Positions 22,103 to 35,106 of a DNA stretch of 64,000 nt are shown piece by piece; position 1 is the stretch's first letter; the number at the start of each line of letters is the position of its first letter. This DNA is from Rhodamnia argentea (taxonomy: Eukaryota; Streptophyta; Magnoliopsida; Myrtales; Myrtaceae). The stretch spans positions 5,704,001 through 5,768,000 of the forward strand of contig NC_063154.1 in the NCBI RefSeq assembly GCF_020921035.1, given 5' to 3'. Made by a program: the position numbers and the translations under genes. Below the pieces are notes generated by a model, which made no database searches, had not been told where the DNA came from, and saw only the letters and a list, made by a program, of their open reading frames with translations.

Positions 22103-24637
22103 ATGATGCTTTGGTACTTCTTTGTGATTGTCAATGGTGTCATTCCTTTGTTCTTCCCCTGCACATCAACAGCCGAGCTCATCACCAAGCTCCCCGGTCA
22201 GCCAGATGGCGTTTCTTTCGAGCAGCACTCGGGTTACATTGTTACGGATTCTCGACTTGGCCATTTTCTGTTCTATTACTTGGTGGAAGCCGATGCCGGC
22301 GACCCATTGTCTTACCCTCTAACACTGTAGTTCAACGGCGGTATAGTGATCCTACTGCTATTAAATTACTGCTCTTGCCGTTTGTTCGCCAATTCTGATT
22401 GACTTTGGCTTAGGCCACGGCTGTTCTTCTCTTGGGTTTGGTGCATTCAAGGAGCACAGTCCATTTTGACCAGCTCGGGATAGTGGCTTGATGAAGAATG
22501 ACTTCTCCTGGAATAAAGGTACTTCTTTCATCGGCCGATCGATCATGTTGTAAATGGAATGGGCTCTTGATAAGTTGTTAAGGGTTATTTGCGCTCATTC
22601 GATTGCAATTTCGGTAGTGTAGAACATGCTGTGCGTGGAATCCCCCATCTCAGTTGGGTTTTCAGACTCGGCTACGACTGTGGACTATGCCGATTGGAAA
22701 GATGCAGACACCGGTACATCTCAGTAGTTCCTAACGAATTTCCTTTGCTTCACGAGAACTTAGCAGCCTTCATATATGTAGTAAGACACACATATTTTCG
22801 GGTTGCAGCCAGAGAAAACATGCAGTTCCTTCTCAGTTGGTTCAAAGAATATCCGAAATATAGAGACTCCGATTTCTATATAGCGGGGGAGAGCTATGCT
22901 GGTAAGTGTCAGAACTACTCGTCTCTTGGTCTTGCTATGGATGTGATTGCAAATTCCGACTTGTTCATTTAACTCCAACTGTAGGCCACTATGTGCCGGA
23001 GCTTGCAGCTCTGGTGCCGGATCACAATAAGTAGCCCCATGGGAATCCGATCAAGCTTAGGGGGATAGCAGTTAACAGTTCTACTCTCCATTTGATTGCA
23101 CGTTCTTCAGTTTGACAACTTTTTTTTTCATTTGATTTTCAAGCTTACTACCTGAACAAAAAAATTCTCTTCTTTCTGTTGATGCAGCTCAGCAACCCAA
23201 TTCTGGATATTCAGATTAGTATGGATGGCGCCAATTTTTTGTGGTCCCATGGCGTCATTTCGGACGAGACATTGAAGTTGAAGAAGACAGCGTGCAACGA
23301 CTCCAGGTACTGGATGGAACGATTCCAGTTCCACGGCAAACTTTCGAGGGAAAGCCCTGTGGTATGAGAGAAGCAGTTGGAGGAAATGGGGGATTTCATT
23401 GATCCATTTGATGTGCTCGAACCTTACTGCTTGTCCAGGACTACCGTGGTGCAATCGGCTCCAAGTAGTTCGTGGGATGCGTACCATGCTAAAGTGAGTT
23501 CGACTCCATGGAAGATCTCGCCTAGTTTCAATACGCACTCTCATTAGGAGACACCAATTTAAAATTTCACCTGAGCCTGCATAGAGCACAGTCACAGCAT
23601 AGGAATGAAAGAACCTAGGATCAAAACCATGAGAGCACCCTTCTGGTATTGCATCACAGATAATAAAATTCAGGGATTAGGCCTTGATCCGGTTCACTAA
23701 GTATCAACTTTTCTTGTGAGCAGCTAGGTTCAGGGATGGGCCTTGTCAATCTGCGATGGTTATATATTCTCGTACCTCAACAATCCTCGAGTGCAGGAAG
23801 CCCTCCATGCGAATACGACGAAGCTCCCATCGGTTTGGTGATTCTTCTCATGGGGTTTTTTTCGTTCACCTCTGCTCTATTACCTTCCTGATTCAGTCGA
23901 AACTGCACGTGCTATTTCTAAATGTCGTTTCTTGTGGCACGCGGCTGGTCTTTTTTGTATCGCGGCGATGATTTTGGCAGCAACATCATACCTCTCTTAT
24001 CAGCTTTAATCAAGGAGCATCTGCGAGTACTCCTCTCCAGGTAAGTCACAGACATGAACGGTCTAATTCCAACATGTTTCGTTCCACCACACCTTTTTCT
24101 TGTCGGAAGTATCACGGTATCTGTGCTGCGGAAGCAAACTCGAAGTCATGAACATAAACATCCGTGTGGCGTTACGTATATGATAAAGTGATAATGCGAA
24201 AATGGGCTGGACGTTGCAGCGGCGATCAAGATTCGAGAATACCATTGACGCAAACGAGACTGATCGCTAACTCGATTGCTCGAGACTTGAAATTCTCATC
24301 CTTTGATGGACAAGCACCTTGGTACAATAGAATGCAGGTTCGGTTCTCGTCTCGTCTTCGTTTTTTGTTAATCGTCCATTCCTGGATCTGCTTCGAAGGT
24401 TTTGGATGACCATATATTCATTCTTAACGACATCAGTGAGACTCATGAATCCAGGTTGGTGGATGGACTCAGTCGTTTGGTAGGTCAAGAAAAGGGAAGA
24501 ACGTGACTCATTTGACATTCGCCATGGTCCGAGGAGCAGCTCATGAGGTCCCGTACACTTCGCCCCCGCAAGCTCTCACCTTGTTCAAAGCATTTCTCGG
24601 GGGATCCTCTCTACCGAAAGTGCCGTTCAAGAACTGA
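22103..24637 (+). pseudogene. S3: SCPL45-type pseudogene with many stops
   Basis: All ten exons can be traced from ATG 22103 to the terminal TGA at 24635-24637. In-frame stops lie in exon 1 (TAG 22328-22330, replacing Trp of LWFNGG), exon 2 (TGA 22467-22469), exon 3 (TAG 22620-22622), exon 5 (TAG 23032-23034), exon 6 (TGA 23365-23367) and exon 7 (TGA about 23839). Exon 2 also reads HGCSS for PGCSS. GESYAG, GDQDS and GAAHEVP regions remain visible. Unlike S2 and S5 it keeps the Asn codon of NGG. It is closest to the S2/S5 type in exons 3-6. Confidence 0.9.
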
Positions 24638-25363
24638 TCCGTTCATGGCTCTCATTAAGATGAAGCATCATTCTTTCCGGGTCCATCGCTTGAGAATGGA
24701 GCTGTCCTTTGTTATACCTTTGATATTCACTTCTGATAGAAGAATCAATGTGTCTTCATATCGTATTTCCAGATCCATGGAAAAAAATCGAATGCGAACT
24801 ACCTGTTACTACTGCGAGATTCGAGCTAGATTTGATCACGAATTTGACGGGGCCGAAGAGTAATTGCACGATAGATACGCATGCTAAAATGTCGATGCTC
24901 AGTAGATATCCTATCCTTAAACTAAAATGTTCCAAGTTTCAAAATACCGAAGAGTAATTGCGCTATAGATAGGCATGCTATAATCTTTGTACTCCTACAC
25001 AATTTAGTCATATAGTTGGGATGTTCTGTGCCTATTACTAGTTCTTGCTATCATCTGTATGGACACCGTGCGACGTTTGGAATGTGCGATACTGCGATCG
25101 ATGTTATCACAACCAAATTCGCCTTTCTAAGTAGAAAAGCCAAGCAGAATGCTAAAGTAGAAAAATAGTTTCTAGCCTGCTGGTCATTGAGAGATTATTT
25201 AAGATGAAATGAGCCTTATAAAACCAATTGACTGGTCAATCTGTCAAAGGAAGATCCATTCCCACAGAACTCTTATTTTATCATTAGGTCTGTTCTTGGA
25301 TGGTGCAGTGTCATTTTGAAGCTCCTCAGTCCTTCACTGCTCAGAGTCCTTCGGTCCATGTAA
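24638..25363. other. Spacer between S3 and S4, holding the S4 promoter block
   Basis: About 730 bp, homologous along its length to the S5-S6 spacer 37675-38396. Shared words include acgcatgctaaaatgtcgatg, cctacacaatttagtcatatag and aagatgaaatgagccttataaaacc. No coding region is seen. The last 240 bp probably correspond to a promoter. Confidence 0.7.
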
Positions 25364-27056
25364 ATGATGTTTTGGTACTTCATTGTGATTGTGAATGGCG
25401 TCATTCCTCTGTTCTCCTCCATTACATCAACAGCCGAGCTCATCACTAAGCTCCGTGGTCAGCCGGATGGTGTTTCTTTCGTGCAGCACTCGGGTTACAT
25501 CGTTACGGATTCTCGACGTGGCCATGCTCTGTTCTATTACTTCGTGGAAGCCGATGCTAGCGAGCCGCTATCTTACCCTCTGACATTGTGGTTCAACGGC
25601 ATAGTAGTCCTACTGCTAATTCATTATTGCTTGTACTAGTGTTTGCCAGTTCTGATTTACTTTGGTTTAGGCCCTGGCTGCTCTTCTCTTGGGTTCAGGG
25701 CATTCATGGAGCACGGTCCGTTTCGACCAGGTGGGGACGGTGGCTTGATGAAGAGCGAATTTTCCTGGAATAAGGGTACTTCTTTCACCCGCCAATCTAT
25801 CATCTTGTAATGGAATGGACTCCTGAAACTCGTTGAGGGTTATTTACGCTCATTCAATTGCAATTTGGGTAGTGTCGAACATGCTGCACGTGGAATCCCC
25901 TATCGGAGTTGGGTTCTCATACTTGAACACAACTTTGGACTACGTCGATTGGAAAGATGCAGACACCGGTATATCTGAGTTGTTAGCAATTTCTCTTCTT
26001 GTCAAAAGTAATGAGAACTTAGTGGCCTTCGTATTCGTAGTGAGACAGACATCCTTTCGCATTGCAGCCAGAGATAACATGCAGTTCCTTCTCAGTTGTT
26101 CGAAGAATATCCGAAATACAGAGACACAGATCTGTTTTTAGCAGGGGAGAGCTACGCTGGTAATAGTTGAAACTCCTCTAGTATCGCGGTCTCTCCATTG
26201 ACGTGATTGTTGATTCCTATCTGTTCTTCTAAATCCGTTTTGGTATACTAATTTTTCTCCCCAAACTAAACTGTATAGAACATGATTGTAGGCCACAACG
26301 TGCCGCAGCTTGCAGCTCTGGTGCTGGATTACAATAAGCAGTCCCACGGGAAACCGACCAAGCTTAGGGCGATAGCAGTTAATGATACTTTGCTCGTTTG
26401 GATCCCGCGTTTTCAATGGCAGCTTTCTTCGTTCGGTTTTCAATCTTCATCTTCCTTCTGTTGATGCAGCTCGGCAACCCACTTCTGGATTTTCAGATTA
26501 GTATAGATGGTGCCAAATTTTTGTGGTCCCACGGCGTCATTTCAGGCGAGACATTGAAGCTGAAGGAGACGGCGTGCAACGACTCCAGGTACTTGACAGA
26601 ACGAATCCACCACAAAATTTCCATGGAATGCGCGGAGGTGTTTGAGAAGCAGGTGGAGGAAATGGGGGAATTTTACCGATCCAGGTGATGTCCTCGAACC
26701 TTATTTTTCTCCGGGACCGCCCGCGACGATTTAATCGGCTTCAAGTAGCGCTTGGGATGCGTACCACGCCAAAGTGAGTTTCGACTCTCTGGAAGATCTT
26801 TCCTTAAAATTTCATCTGAACCTGCATGCAGCATAGGAATGAAACAGCCTAGGAACAAAAACTATAAGAGCATCCTTATGGTATTGATTCACAGATAGGA
26901 CTATTCAGAAGTTAGGCCTTGACCTGGTTCATCAAGTATTGACTTTTCTTGTGAGCAGCTAGCTCGAAGGATGGTTCTTTACTGATCCGTGCCTCCGGGA
27001 TTCGATATTTTCGTACCGCAATAAACCTCGAGTGCAGAAAGCGCTCCACGCCAATT
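25364..27056 (+). pseudogene. S4: truncated SCPL45-type pseudogene
   Basis: ATG 25364 starts an exon 1 with FNG. The exon 1 donor is destroyed: where S6 reads ggcggtatag, S4 reads ggcatag (near 25600). Exon 2 is open ([11 protein letters not shown]). Exon 4 has lost one G near 26099 and exon 6 gains one G near 26664-26668, both shifting the frame. Exon 7 stops after the HAN codons at 27056, where the sequence jumps to the intron 7 tail (tgctttcccgattcag). Exons 9-10 are absent. It is nearest to the B-type half of S1; both share the SGETLKLKE variant. Confidence 0.88.
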
Positions 27057-27130
27057 GCTTTCCCGATTCAGTGGGAACCACGCATTCTGTTCCTAAATGT
27101 GGTTTCATGTGGCACGCGGCAGGCCTCGTT

Positions 27131-28480
27131 CTTACCAGAAAATGAATGGGTGGCTGAGATCGTGACGTGTGGCCAAACTTGAGTGACACGATCACAAAAT
27201 GAATTTTTATTTTTGAAAAATCAATTATAATTCCAAAAGTAATTTTTATCTTTTGAAAATCCACGATCCTGCCATGTTGTCAAATTGTGGCCATCCGATC
27301 GGAATTTTATTTTTTATTTTTGAAAAATCATATTTATTTCAGAAAATCATTTTTTAATTTTCAAAATTACTAGATTGCGACACGTGGCACAATGTCCACC
27401 GTCCGATCTGGTTTTTAATTTTTAATTTTTAAAGAACTGAATTGAATCTTCCCTCGCTAACGTGGATGCAATGTGGCTACCATATATGTTGACCAGTCAA
27501 CGATCCCGCCGGGGAAGAGGGCCGGCGGCTCCCCGGTTCCGGAAAACACGCCTGAACCTCGTCGGAGCGCCTATACCGTGACCAAAACTTGTGCGAATCA
27601 CCCCTATTTCAATACTAAACCGTTCAAAGTCTCGAATCGTGCAATATATGTGGATTTTCCAGCCTTAAGACTGCCTAAAAAACAGCTCCACTAAGACCGA
27701 CCATGAGCCTTCCTCCAACGAATTTCGATCTCCAAATATTCACGTAAAAAAACTAATCAAAGCAATCAAATAGCATAAGGGAAGGCAAATGGAACTTACC
27801 TGACCATCGTGCGAGGTTGAGAGCATCGCGAGAGAGCTAGGGAGTTCGCGATGTGTTCAAAGGTTTGAGAGGTTGACTCGGGGGATTATATGCAACGAAA
27901 TCATAAAACAAGCATATATTCGCGATCAGCAAGGGTGTGGGAGTGATTTGAACTAAGAATCACAAAGAAATGTGAAGAAATGAAGGATCCTCCATGATCG
28001 AACCTTCAGATGATCATCAATGGCACTTACCTGGTTACTTGATGAAGCTTCAAACAAGGGAGATCCAGGTACTCCTTGAGGTTGTAGAAAGCTTCTTGAA
28101 GAGATGTCAGACCTCGAGATTGCCTGAGGAGTGACGAAATTTCGATCGAAGCTCGCGGCCAAAAAACTTGTCAATGGCGGCGCAGTGAGCTCTCTCTCTC
28201 GCTTTCTCTCTTTCTGTTCAGAATCTGTTAGAGCCATTTCTAACCGAAGGAAGACTTCCTTCCTTTGATCAAAATGTGTGGACGACTTATCCACCGACCC
28301 CAAAATTTTGGCGCGTGAAATGATCTTCTCGGCGCCGGGCTTCTCATGAGATTTAGGTAGCTCCGTTTTTTGGCGTTCGGCGTGCACGAATAGGTGTGAA
28401 AATCGGCCTCTCCTCCTCCAGCTTGCTCCCTATGAGTGCAAAACTGGTTGGGGAAGAAGGCTTCTGAGCACGGTTGGGTC
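27131..28480. other. Non-SCPL block left of copia copy 2
   Basis: The duplicate of 5443-6785. The same minus-strand donors and open frame (28031-28237) are present. No recognised gene. Confidence 0.4.
28031..28237 (-). other. Putative first-exon fragment of an unrecognised gene, copy 2
   Basis: The same 69-codon frame as at 6336-6542, starting MALTDSEQ and ending at CCAG|GTAAGTG. It has no visible lesions, but the rest of any gene is not found. Confidence 0.3.
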
Positions 28481-28709
28481 TGTTAGACAGCAAGGCTACA
28501 ACTTAGAGATTTCCTCCATGATTATTTTCCTGCGTTAGAGATATAAATATATTTAGGAGATTTTGTCTTGATTTTGATTTGATATAATTGATATTTTGTT
28601 ATTTGTGACTTTAGATAGGCACATGTACCTTTCATTAGTGATGTACAAAATATTATAAAACACAACATATGACTATCTTTAGCCGCAACTCTTATTGCCT
28701 TAAGATCCA
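28481..28709 (+). repeat. 5' LTR of copia copy 2, TATA box deleted
   Basis: 229 bp, TGTTAGACAG to gatcca, with the same missing TATA-containing 24 bp as copy 1 (site near 28616). Confidence 0.8.
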
Positions 28710-29006
28710 ATATATGGCTATCAATTGCGAAAGCATCATAGCCATGAGTTCTGATCTAAATTCCCCAACAAAATCGAGTCCCACGACTCCTGCTGTTGTT
28801 AGTATCTCAATGTCATCCAGTTCAACAATATTGTCTCTCACCAGCCCCGTCATTCCTTCATCTGGAAATTTCATGGGGTCATCTGGTTGTTCGAATCTTT
28901 GGGGGGGGAGGGGGTGAAATTCACCGGGAACACCTATTTGGTGTGGAAAGCTCAAATCCTCCCCTTCCTTTGAGCAAATAAACTGATTTCGATCGTCGAT
29001 GGAACG

Positions 29007-29831
29007 TTGTCATGTCCTCCACGACATATTACTCAAACCAATGTAGATAGTTCTTCCAATATTGTGCCCAATCCGGAATACGATAACTGGTATATACGGG
29101 ACCGGATTGCTTTCAGGTGGATTTTAAGCATGACAACCGATTCAATTGTGGGTCATTTATCTAGTATGAACATCTCTCATGCCGTGTGGAATTTCTTTTC
29201 TGCATCTTTTGCTGCCCAAAACAATGCGCGAGCTACCCAATTACAGCTGCAACTTCGGGCGATGCGGAAAAGTTATCAAACCATGGCCGAATTCCTTCAA
29301 CAAGCTACTTTTATATCTGATCAATTGGCCTCCATTGGTGAGATCATCTCACTACAAGGGTACCGAATGCATATCTTCCGAGGCCTAGGAGCGGAGTTTC
29401 AAAGCTTGGCTATTGCAATTTCGATTCACACTCAGCATCAACAAATGATCAAGGAGTCTTTTCATGGCCTTCTCTTGGCTCATGAAGCACCGTTGGAGCT
29501 CCAGGAACCACAAACCACCCAACCAGCTGCCTTTGTCTCGTACAACACCAGCTTGGGCAAAAATTCACGTTCACAGCATGGCCACACTTTCAATTTCAAC
29601 AGCCCCAACTCAAATATGGGGCAACAGAAGAATCTTAATCCTCATGGACAGCAGCCCAACTTCAATAATCCAGGCAACTCTCAGCACCGAAATTTCAATG
29701 GCAACAAAAATCAAAGACGTAGCAATGTGAGGTGTCAGATTTGCAATCACCCAGGACACAATGTCGTTGCTTGTCACAATCGGTTGAACCAACTATTTGG
29801 GTTTTTTGGAAGCTACACGCACCAGCAATAG
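29007..29831 (+). pseudogene. copia gag, copy 2, longest surviving frame
   Basis: An open frame of about 270 codons covers most of gag, from CPPRHIT through the AMRKSYQTMAEFLQQ helix region to the CX2CX4HX4C knuckle (CQICNHPGHNVVAC), which keeps the Gly that copy 1 lost. The true N terminus lies upstream near the ATG at 28746 and is separated by a TGA, so the full gag is not made. Confidence 0.75.
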
Positions 29832-31596
29832 TCACTTCCACCACAAGTTCAATTGGCTGAGATACCTCCTCCACCATCGGTGCTTTCTCTTGATGCCTGA
29901 TATCTCGACTTGTGTGCCACACATCACATTACCAACAATCCTCATAAGCTGTCCTCAACTCAGCCATATTGTGGCACTCAGCAAGTCACCATAGATAATG
30001 TGTTAAGTCTTCCCATCACTCATACAGGTACCCTTATTACCCGTGACTTCCGGATGTTTAACATCATAGTCGTTCCTTCTATCACTAAGAACTTAATTTC
30101 TGGTCGTCAATTCTCTGCTGAAAATTCATGTGATTTTATTTTCTCACCGAATCGCTTCTTTGTGAAGTGCCGTCGTACATGCGGGATCCTTCTCCAGCGG
30201 TACATTAATCAAGGCCTCTACTCTCATCATTGTCACCTACGTCTCCAATCTGCTTTGTTTCTCAACCGGAGTCACTCACCCATTGGCATCATCATCTTCG
30301 TCATGCCATATTTCCTACTATTTGAAGAATCTTCAATAATTCATTAAGTCATGTTCCAGTTTGCTCGGCTTGTCTTTCCAGCAAGAGTCATAAACAATCT
30401 CATCCACCAACAACTAATAGATCCAAGGGTCCCTTAGAACTAGTTCACTTTGATGTCCCGGGGCCTGCTCCTATCACATCATCCCAAAATAATAAATACT
30501 ATGTGTGTTTACGGATGATTACTCTAAATTTTCTTGGTTTTTTCTTTTTCACTCTCGCGACCTGTTCTTATTCATTGTCACTGTTTTCCTCACCTATGTT
30601 GAAAATCAACTCAACGCTAAGGTCAAAGCTTTTCAATCTAACCGTGCGGGAGAATTTATCTTTGCACCATTTGTTCAATTATTGCAAGCAAAAGGTATTT
30701 TTCACGGGACGTCTTGTCCACGCCTACCTCTTTAGAATGGCTCGGCTAAGTGCAAACATTGCTACATAGTTGAAATGGGACTCGCGATGCTCTATCATGC
30801 TTTCGCCCCTATCATTATCGGGACTTTGCCTTTGAAGCAGCTATACACATTATCAATCGATCGCCCACATCGGTTCCATAGAATAAATTACCATGTGAGA
30901 TCTAATTTCATATGGTTGCATCTATTGCACATCTCAGAGGTTTTGGCTGCACGGTGTATCCCAATCTTCGACCCTATGCAAAGAACAAACCGCAACCATA
31001 GTCACACCAGTGCTTTTTCTTATGCTACCCATCGGGATACAAAGGATACCGGTGTTATTCCCTCCAGCATCGATGGTTCTACATTGTTGCCGATGTAGTG
31101 TTTGACAAATTAGATATCCCTTATGCGCAACATTTCGCAATTATCTTTGGAGGCCGTCGCAACAATTCAACCGCTTTTTTATGCTGAGTTATCCGGAACT
31201 CCTCTGCCACAGCAACCACCGCGTGAGTCATGCTCTCCCTCTAATTGCTATTTGCGATCTGGAAATTCCTTGCGGTAGAATTAGCGCGGTTCGGGTGTGT
31301 TCAAAACCTCATTGGATGAACCCGCCGATGGGTCTCCCTCAGAGTCCGCAGCTTCACCAATCTTGCCAGCAGCTTCTCCGCCGAATTCAGCTTAGCCGAC
31401 ACATCCTATGGTGACACGCCTTCGTGATGGCACTTTAGCTCGGAGACATATCCACACCGATCACACTTATGCGTTGGCCACCTCTGTATCAGATTTTGTC
31501 ACACTTTCTTGCTTTAGTCAAGCTATGAAAGATGCAAATTGGCTTGCAGCTATGGCGGTCGAATACACTACCCTCATAAAAAATTAGACCTAGACA

Positions 31597-32120
31597 TTAG
31601 TGTCTCCTCCTACGAATTGTAAACCCATTGGCTGCAAATGGGTCTTCTGGATTAAGTTTCGTGCCGATAATTCTCTTGAGCGGTATAAAGCTCAATTGGT
31701 TGCAAAGAGATTCCATCAACAAGAAGGCATCGACCACAATGAGACTTTCAGCCCTGTCATCAAGCATGTGACGGTTCACACTATTTTCTCTGTTGCCTTT
31801 TTTCATGGGTGGCAAGTTCGATAGCTTGATGTGAAGAACACCTTTCTTCATGGTCACCTAACGGAAGAAATTTTCATGGAGCAGCCCCATGGCTTTATTG
31901 AATATGCTCATCCCTGCTATGTCCGCAAATTACAATGGTCTCTTTATGGTCTCAAACAAGCTCCTCGTGCCTGGTATCAACGCCTCGATGCTTTTTTGGT
32001 TTAGCTGCGCTTCATTCCTTCGATTGTTGATTCCTCACTCTTTATTCTTCATACAGCTCAGCATAGTATCTTCCTTTTGGTTTATGTTGATGACATTATT
32101 GTCACTGGGCTAATGCGCAC
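31597..32120 (+). pseudogene. copia reverse transcriptase domain remnant, copy 2
   Basis: KWVFWIKF, QQEGIDHNETFSPV, LYGLKQAPRAWYQ and YVDDIIVTG blocks are in order. In-frame stops lie at the tag near 31822 and after tttttggtt near 32003. Confidence 0.85.
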
Positions 32121-33022
32121 TTGTTGGCTTTCATTAAATCTCTGTAGCAGGAATTTTCTATTAAGATCCGGGAGAGCTTGATTACTTTCTTGGCATCGAA
32201 ATACAATGGATAGACCGAGGCATTATTCTCCATCAGGCTAAATATGTTGCAGATTTACTTATGCGGGCCAAAATGACCAAGGCTCGTCCTGTTTCCGTGC
32301 TATGTACCACTTTGGTCGGTGCCTCGTCTGCTCATCTTGGTGCACCCTTCTCCGATCCACCACTATATTGCAGCATTGTAAGGGCTCTACAGTATCTCAC
32401 GTATACTCGCCCGGCTATCGTATATGCTGTCAACACTGCTTGTTAGTTCATGCATTCTCCCAATAAGATCCATTGGCAATTTATTAAAAGGATCCTTCGT
32501 TTCATCAAAGGCACCGAACATCATGGTATTTTCTTCACTTCCATCTCTTCTTTTTAGCTGCATGCCTTTTCCGATGCGGGATGGGCTAGTGCTCCAGATA
32601 CTCATCGCTCTGTTGGGGAGTTTGGCATCTTCTTGGGTTCAAATCTCGTTTCATGGAGCTCCCACAAACAACGGACCATTGCCCCATCCAAGATCGAAGC
32701 TGAGTTTAAGTGTCTTGTCGACACCACTGCAGAACTTATCTGGATAGAAGCTCTGCCACGCGATCTTCATGTTCGTCTACCCGCTCCTCCTGTTTTTGCT
32801 GTCTATCTTCTTGGTAATCCCATCTTCCATGCTCGCACTAAACATGTAGAGATTGACTACCACTTTGTGCGCGAGCGTGTGACCAAGAATAGCTTCATGT
32901 TTAATACATCTCCACTCATGATCAACCAGCCCACATCTTCACTAAAGGTCTCTCCAATCGTCGGTTCCCTTTTCTTGGGATCAAGCTTACCATGACCCCT
33001 ACCACATCGGCTTGCGGGTGCA

Positions 33023-33297
33023 TGTTAGACAGCAAGGCTACAGCTCAGCAGAGATTTCCTCCATGATTATTTTCCTGTGTTAGAGATAAAAATATATTTA
33101 GGAGATTTTGCCTTGATTTTGATTTGGTGTAATTGCTATTTTGTTATTCGTTACTTTAGATAGTTAATCTTTAAAGCCTATAAATAGGCACATGTACATT
33201 TCATTAGTGATGTACAAAATATTATAAAACACAATATATGGCTACCTTTATCCACAACTCTTGTTGCCTTACGATATTAATTTCTTAAGGTTTTTCG
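33023..33297 (+). repeat. 3' LTR of copia copy 2
   Basis: 275 bp, TGTTAGACAG to tttttcg, with TATAAATA at about 33179-33186, followed by GGGTC. Confidence 0.85.
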
Positions 33298-34870
33298 GGG
33301 TCAACAAGTCGATTGGGTCGAGTCGACCCGACCCGGTTAACTCGGTTCGGCATTTCTACTCAAATTGGGCGCCGATTCAACCTATTTCCACCGAATTGAT
33401 GCTATCAATCAATTCTAGGACATGTCTAAAACCCGGAAATGGTACTTTTTTGTCCAATTGATTTGCTTATCTATAAAACCCCCAAATTGTCAGATTGATC
33501 CGAAAATGATTTTTGAATAATCCAAATCTCAAACGATCAAATCAAACGGATTCAAACCCACTAATAGATTCAGAATGATGTAGAACTTTGGGCCGTGGTC
33601 TTAGATTTGATTGAAATTATCCAAAGAATGATTAATTGCATTTAGAGTGAAAACAAGGGACTAAATTGAAAATAAAAAGTGTAAATAGGTCCTTTTAGCC
33701 AAAATTGCTCAATTTTATAAACAGTTGGAATGAAATGCAATATGAGACATTAAAGGTAAATGTCATGACTTGGAAAAAGTGAAAATAAAACATAAAAGGA
33801 CTCAAATTATAATTTTTTGGCCCAATTCGGTGTTTATGTTTATGAAGACTTTTGCAACCCCCAAATTGAATTTTCCAAATTTTAAAAGGCCAAAATGAAA
33901 AGTGAATTAAAATAAAAATATTGGCTAATTTTTTTTTATTTTTATGTTTTTGTGGACACAAATTTTATTTTTCTTTATTTTATTTTGGATATTTTCCTAA
34001 TATAGAAAAATAAAAAAAAAAGAGAAAAATTTCAAAAATTATTTTTTTTTGTTCAAAATTGGTTCCTTAGGCTTGGCCAAGCTTCTAAAGCTGATTTTCA
34101 AATTTTATGAATTTTTATTGTATTTTTAATGATTTTTCTAAGGAAAAAGAATGATTAAAAATCGAGTGTTAACCGACACCTTGCAAATATTGAAAAGTTT
34201 CAAGTAATTAAAGAACAAGAGACGTGATCTCATATCACGCCAAACAATCAATTAAAGAGCAAGGCTGTGGAGATATCCGGCCCTTGATGGTTGCCGCATT
34301 TGGAGAGGTGGCCCCCGACCGGGGACGCCGGAGCTGCTAGGAGGCAACTTGGCGCGGAGGAGAATGGTGGTTATGGAAAAACCTAATTATCTTCGTTTAT
34401 GCTCTCTTGAGAAATCTTATCCCGATCTATTCCACTCACTCTCCTAGGATTTTTTTTATCCGTGTTATATCCCATTTATCCTATGGATAGCTATCTATTA
34501 AGCACAGGATATGATAGGACATATCATATCCCGACTCATATCCCGACGACCAAACGTAGCCTAAATGTTTCTGTCTCCTCCTTTGTTAATCAAGACCAAA
34601 TCTTCCACTTCTTTCTACCTTTTGACTATTCAATTTTCTAGAAATGGTCACGCATGCAATTTTTTAGGTCGAAAATTGCTATCTATAGATCATTCAATAA
34701 CTCTGAATAGGTAAAAGAAGATTTCTTCCAATTCAAAGTCTATCATTACTCACAACTTATTGGCAATTACCTGTTTTTTCCACGAAAAAGATAAATGGAC
34801 CCCAATGAGGATTCCAGGGACCAAAACCACGTTGTTTCCTTTCCCGTGGGCGTCTGTCTGAAGGAAAAAC
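33298..34870. other. Gene-free AT-rich stretch between copia copy 2 and S5
   Basis: The duplicate of 11616-13190. It differs mainly in the GC-richer patch at about 34290-34360. No gene is seen. Confidence 0.6.
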
Positions 34871-34872
34871 GA

Positions 34873-35106
34873 GCTAAATGCGCCTTTCTTAGTAGAAAAG
34901 TCAAGCAGAATGCTTGAAAAAATTCTACCCAGCTTGGTCCTTATCTAATATGAAACGAGCCTTACGAAATTGGCCGGTGAACCTGTCAAATGAAGATACC
35001 ATTCACGCAGCTGTCATATTATCATCAACTTTTTTCTTTGGCGGGGTAGTCTCATTTGGGTGCTCCTCATTCTTTCACTGCTCAGAGTCCCTTTGATCCA
35101 AGGAAA
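34873..35106 (+). promoter_or_regulatory. Probable S5 promoter
   Basis: Nearly the same sequence as upstream of S2 (aagcagaatgcttg, gaaacgagccttacgaaattgg, cacgcagctgtcat). The S2 TATA-like word is altered here by loss of one A (tatctaatatg), which could change promoter strength. Confidence 0.4.

Larger units (their letters stand above)
28481..33297 (+). mobile_element. Ty1/copia retrotransposon copy 2 (degenerate)
   Basis: Same organisation as copy 1: 5' LTR 28481-28709, 3' LTR 33023-33297 (its terminal CA is mutated to CG), and GGGTC at 28476-28480 and 33298-33302. The gag frame is longer here because it lacks the 14-bp duplication. RT keeps LYGLKQAPRAWYQ and LLVYVDDIIVTG, and RNase H keeps WSSHKQRT. 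Stops remain in gag, integrase and RT, so it is inactive. The same target site, and the same 24-bp loss in the 5' LTR, show that it arose by DNA duplication and not by a second transposition. Confidence 0.92.
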
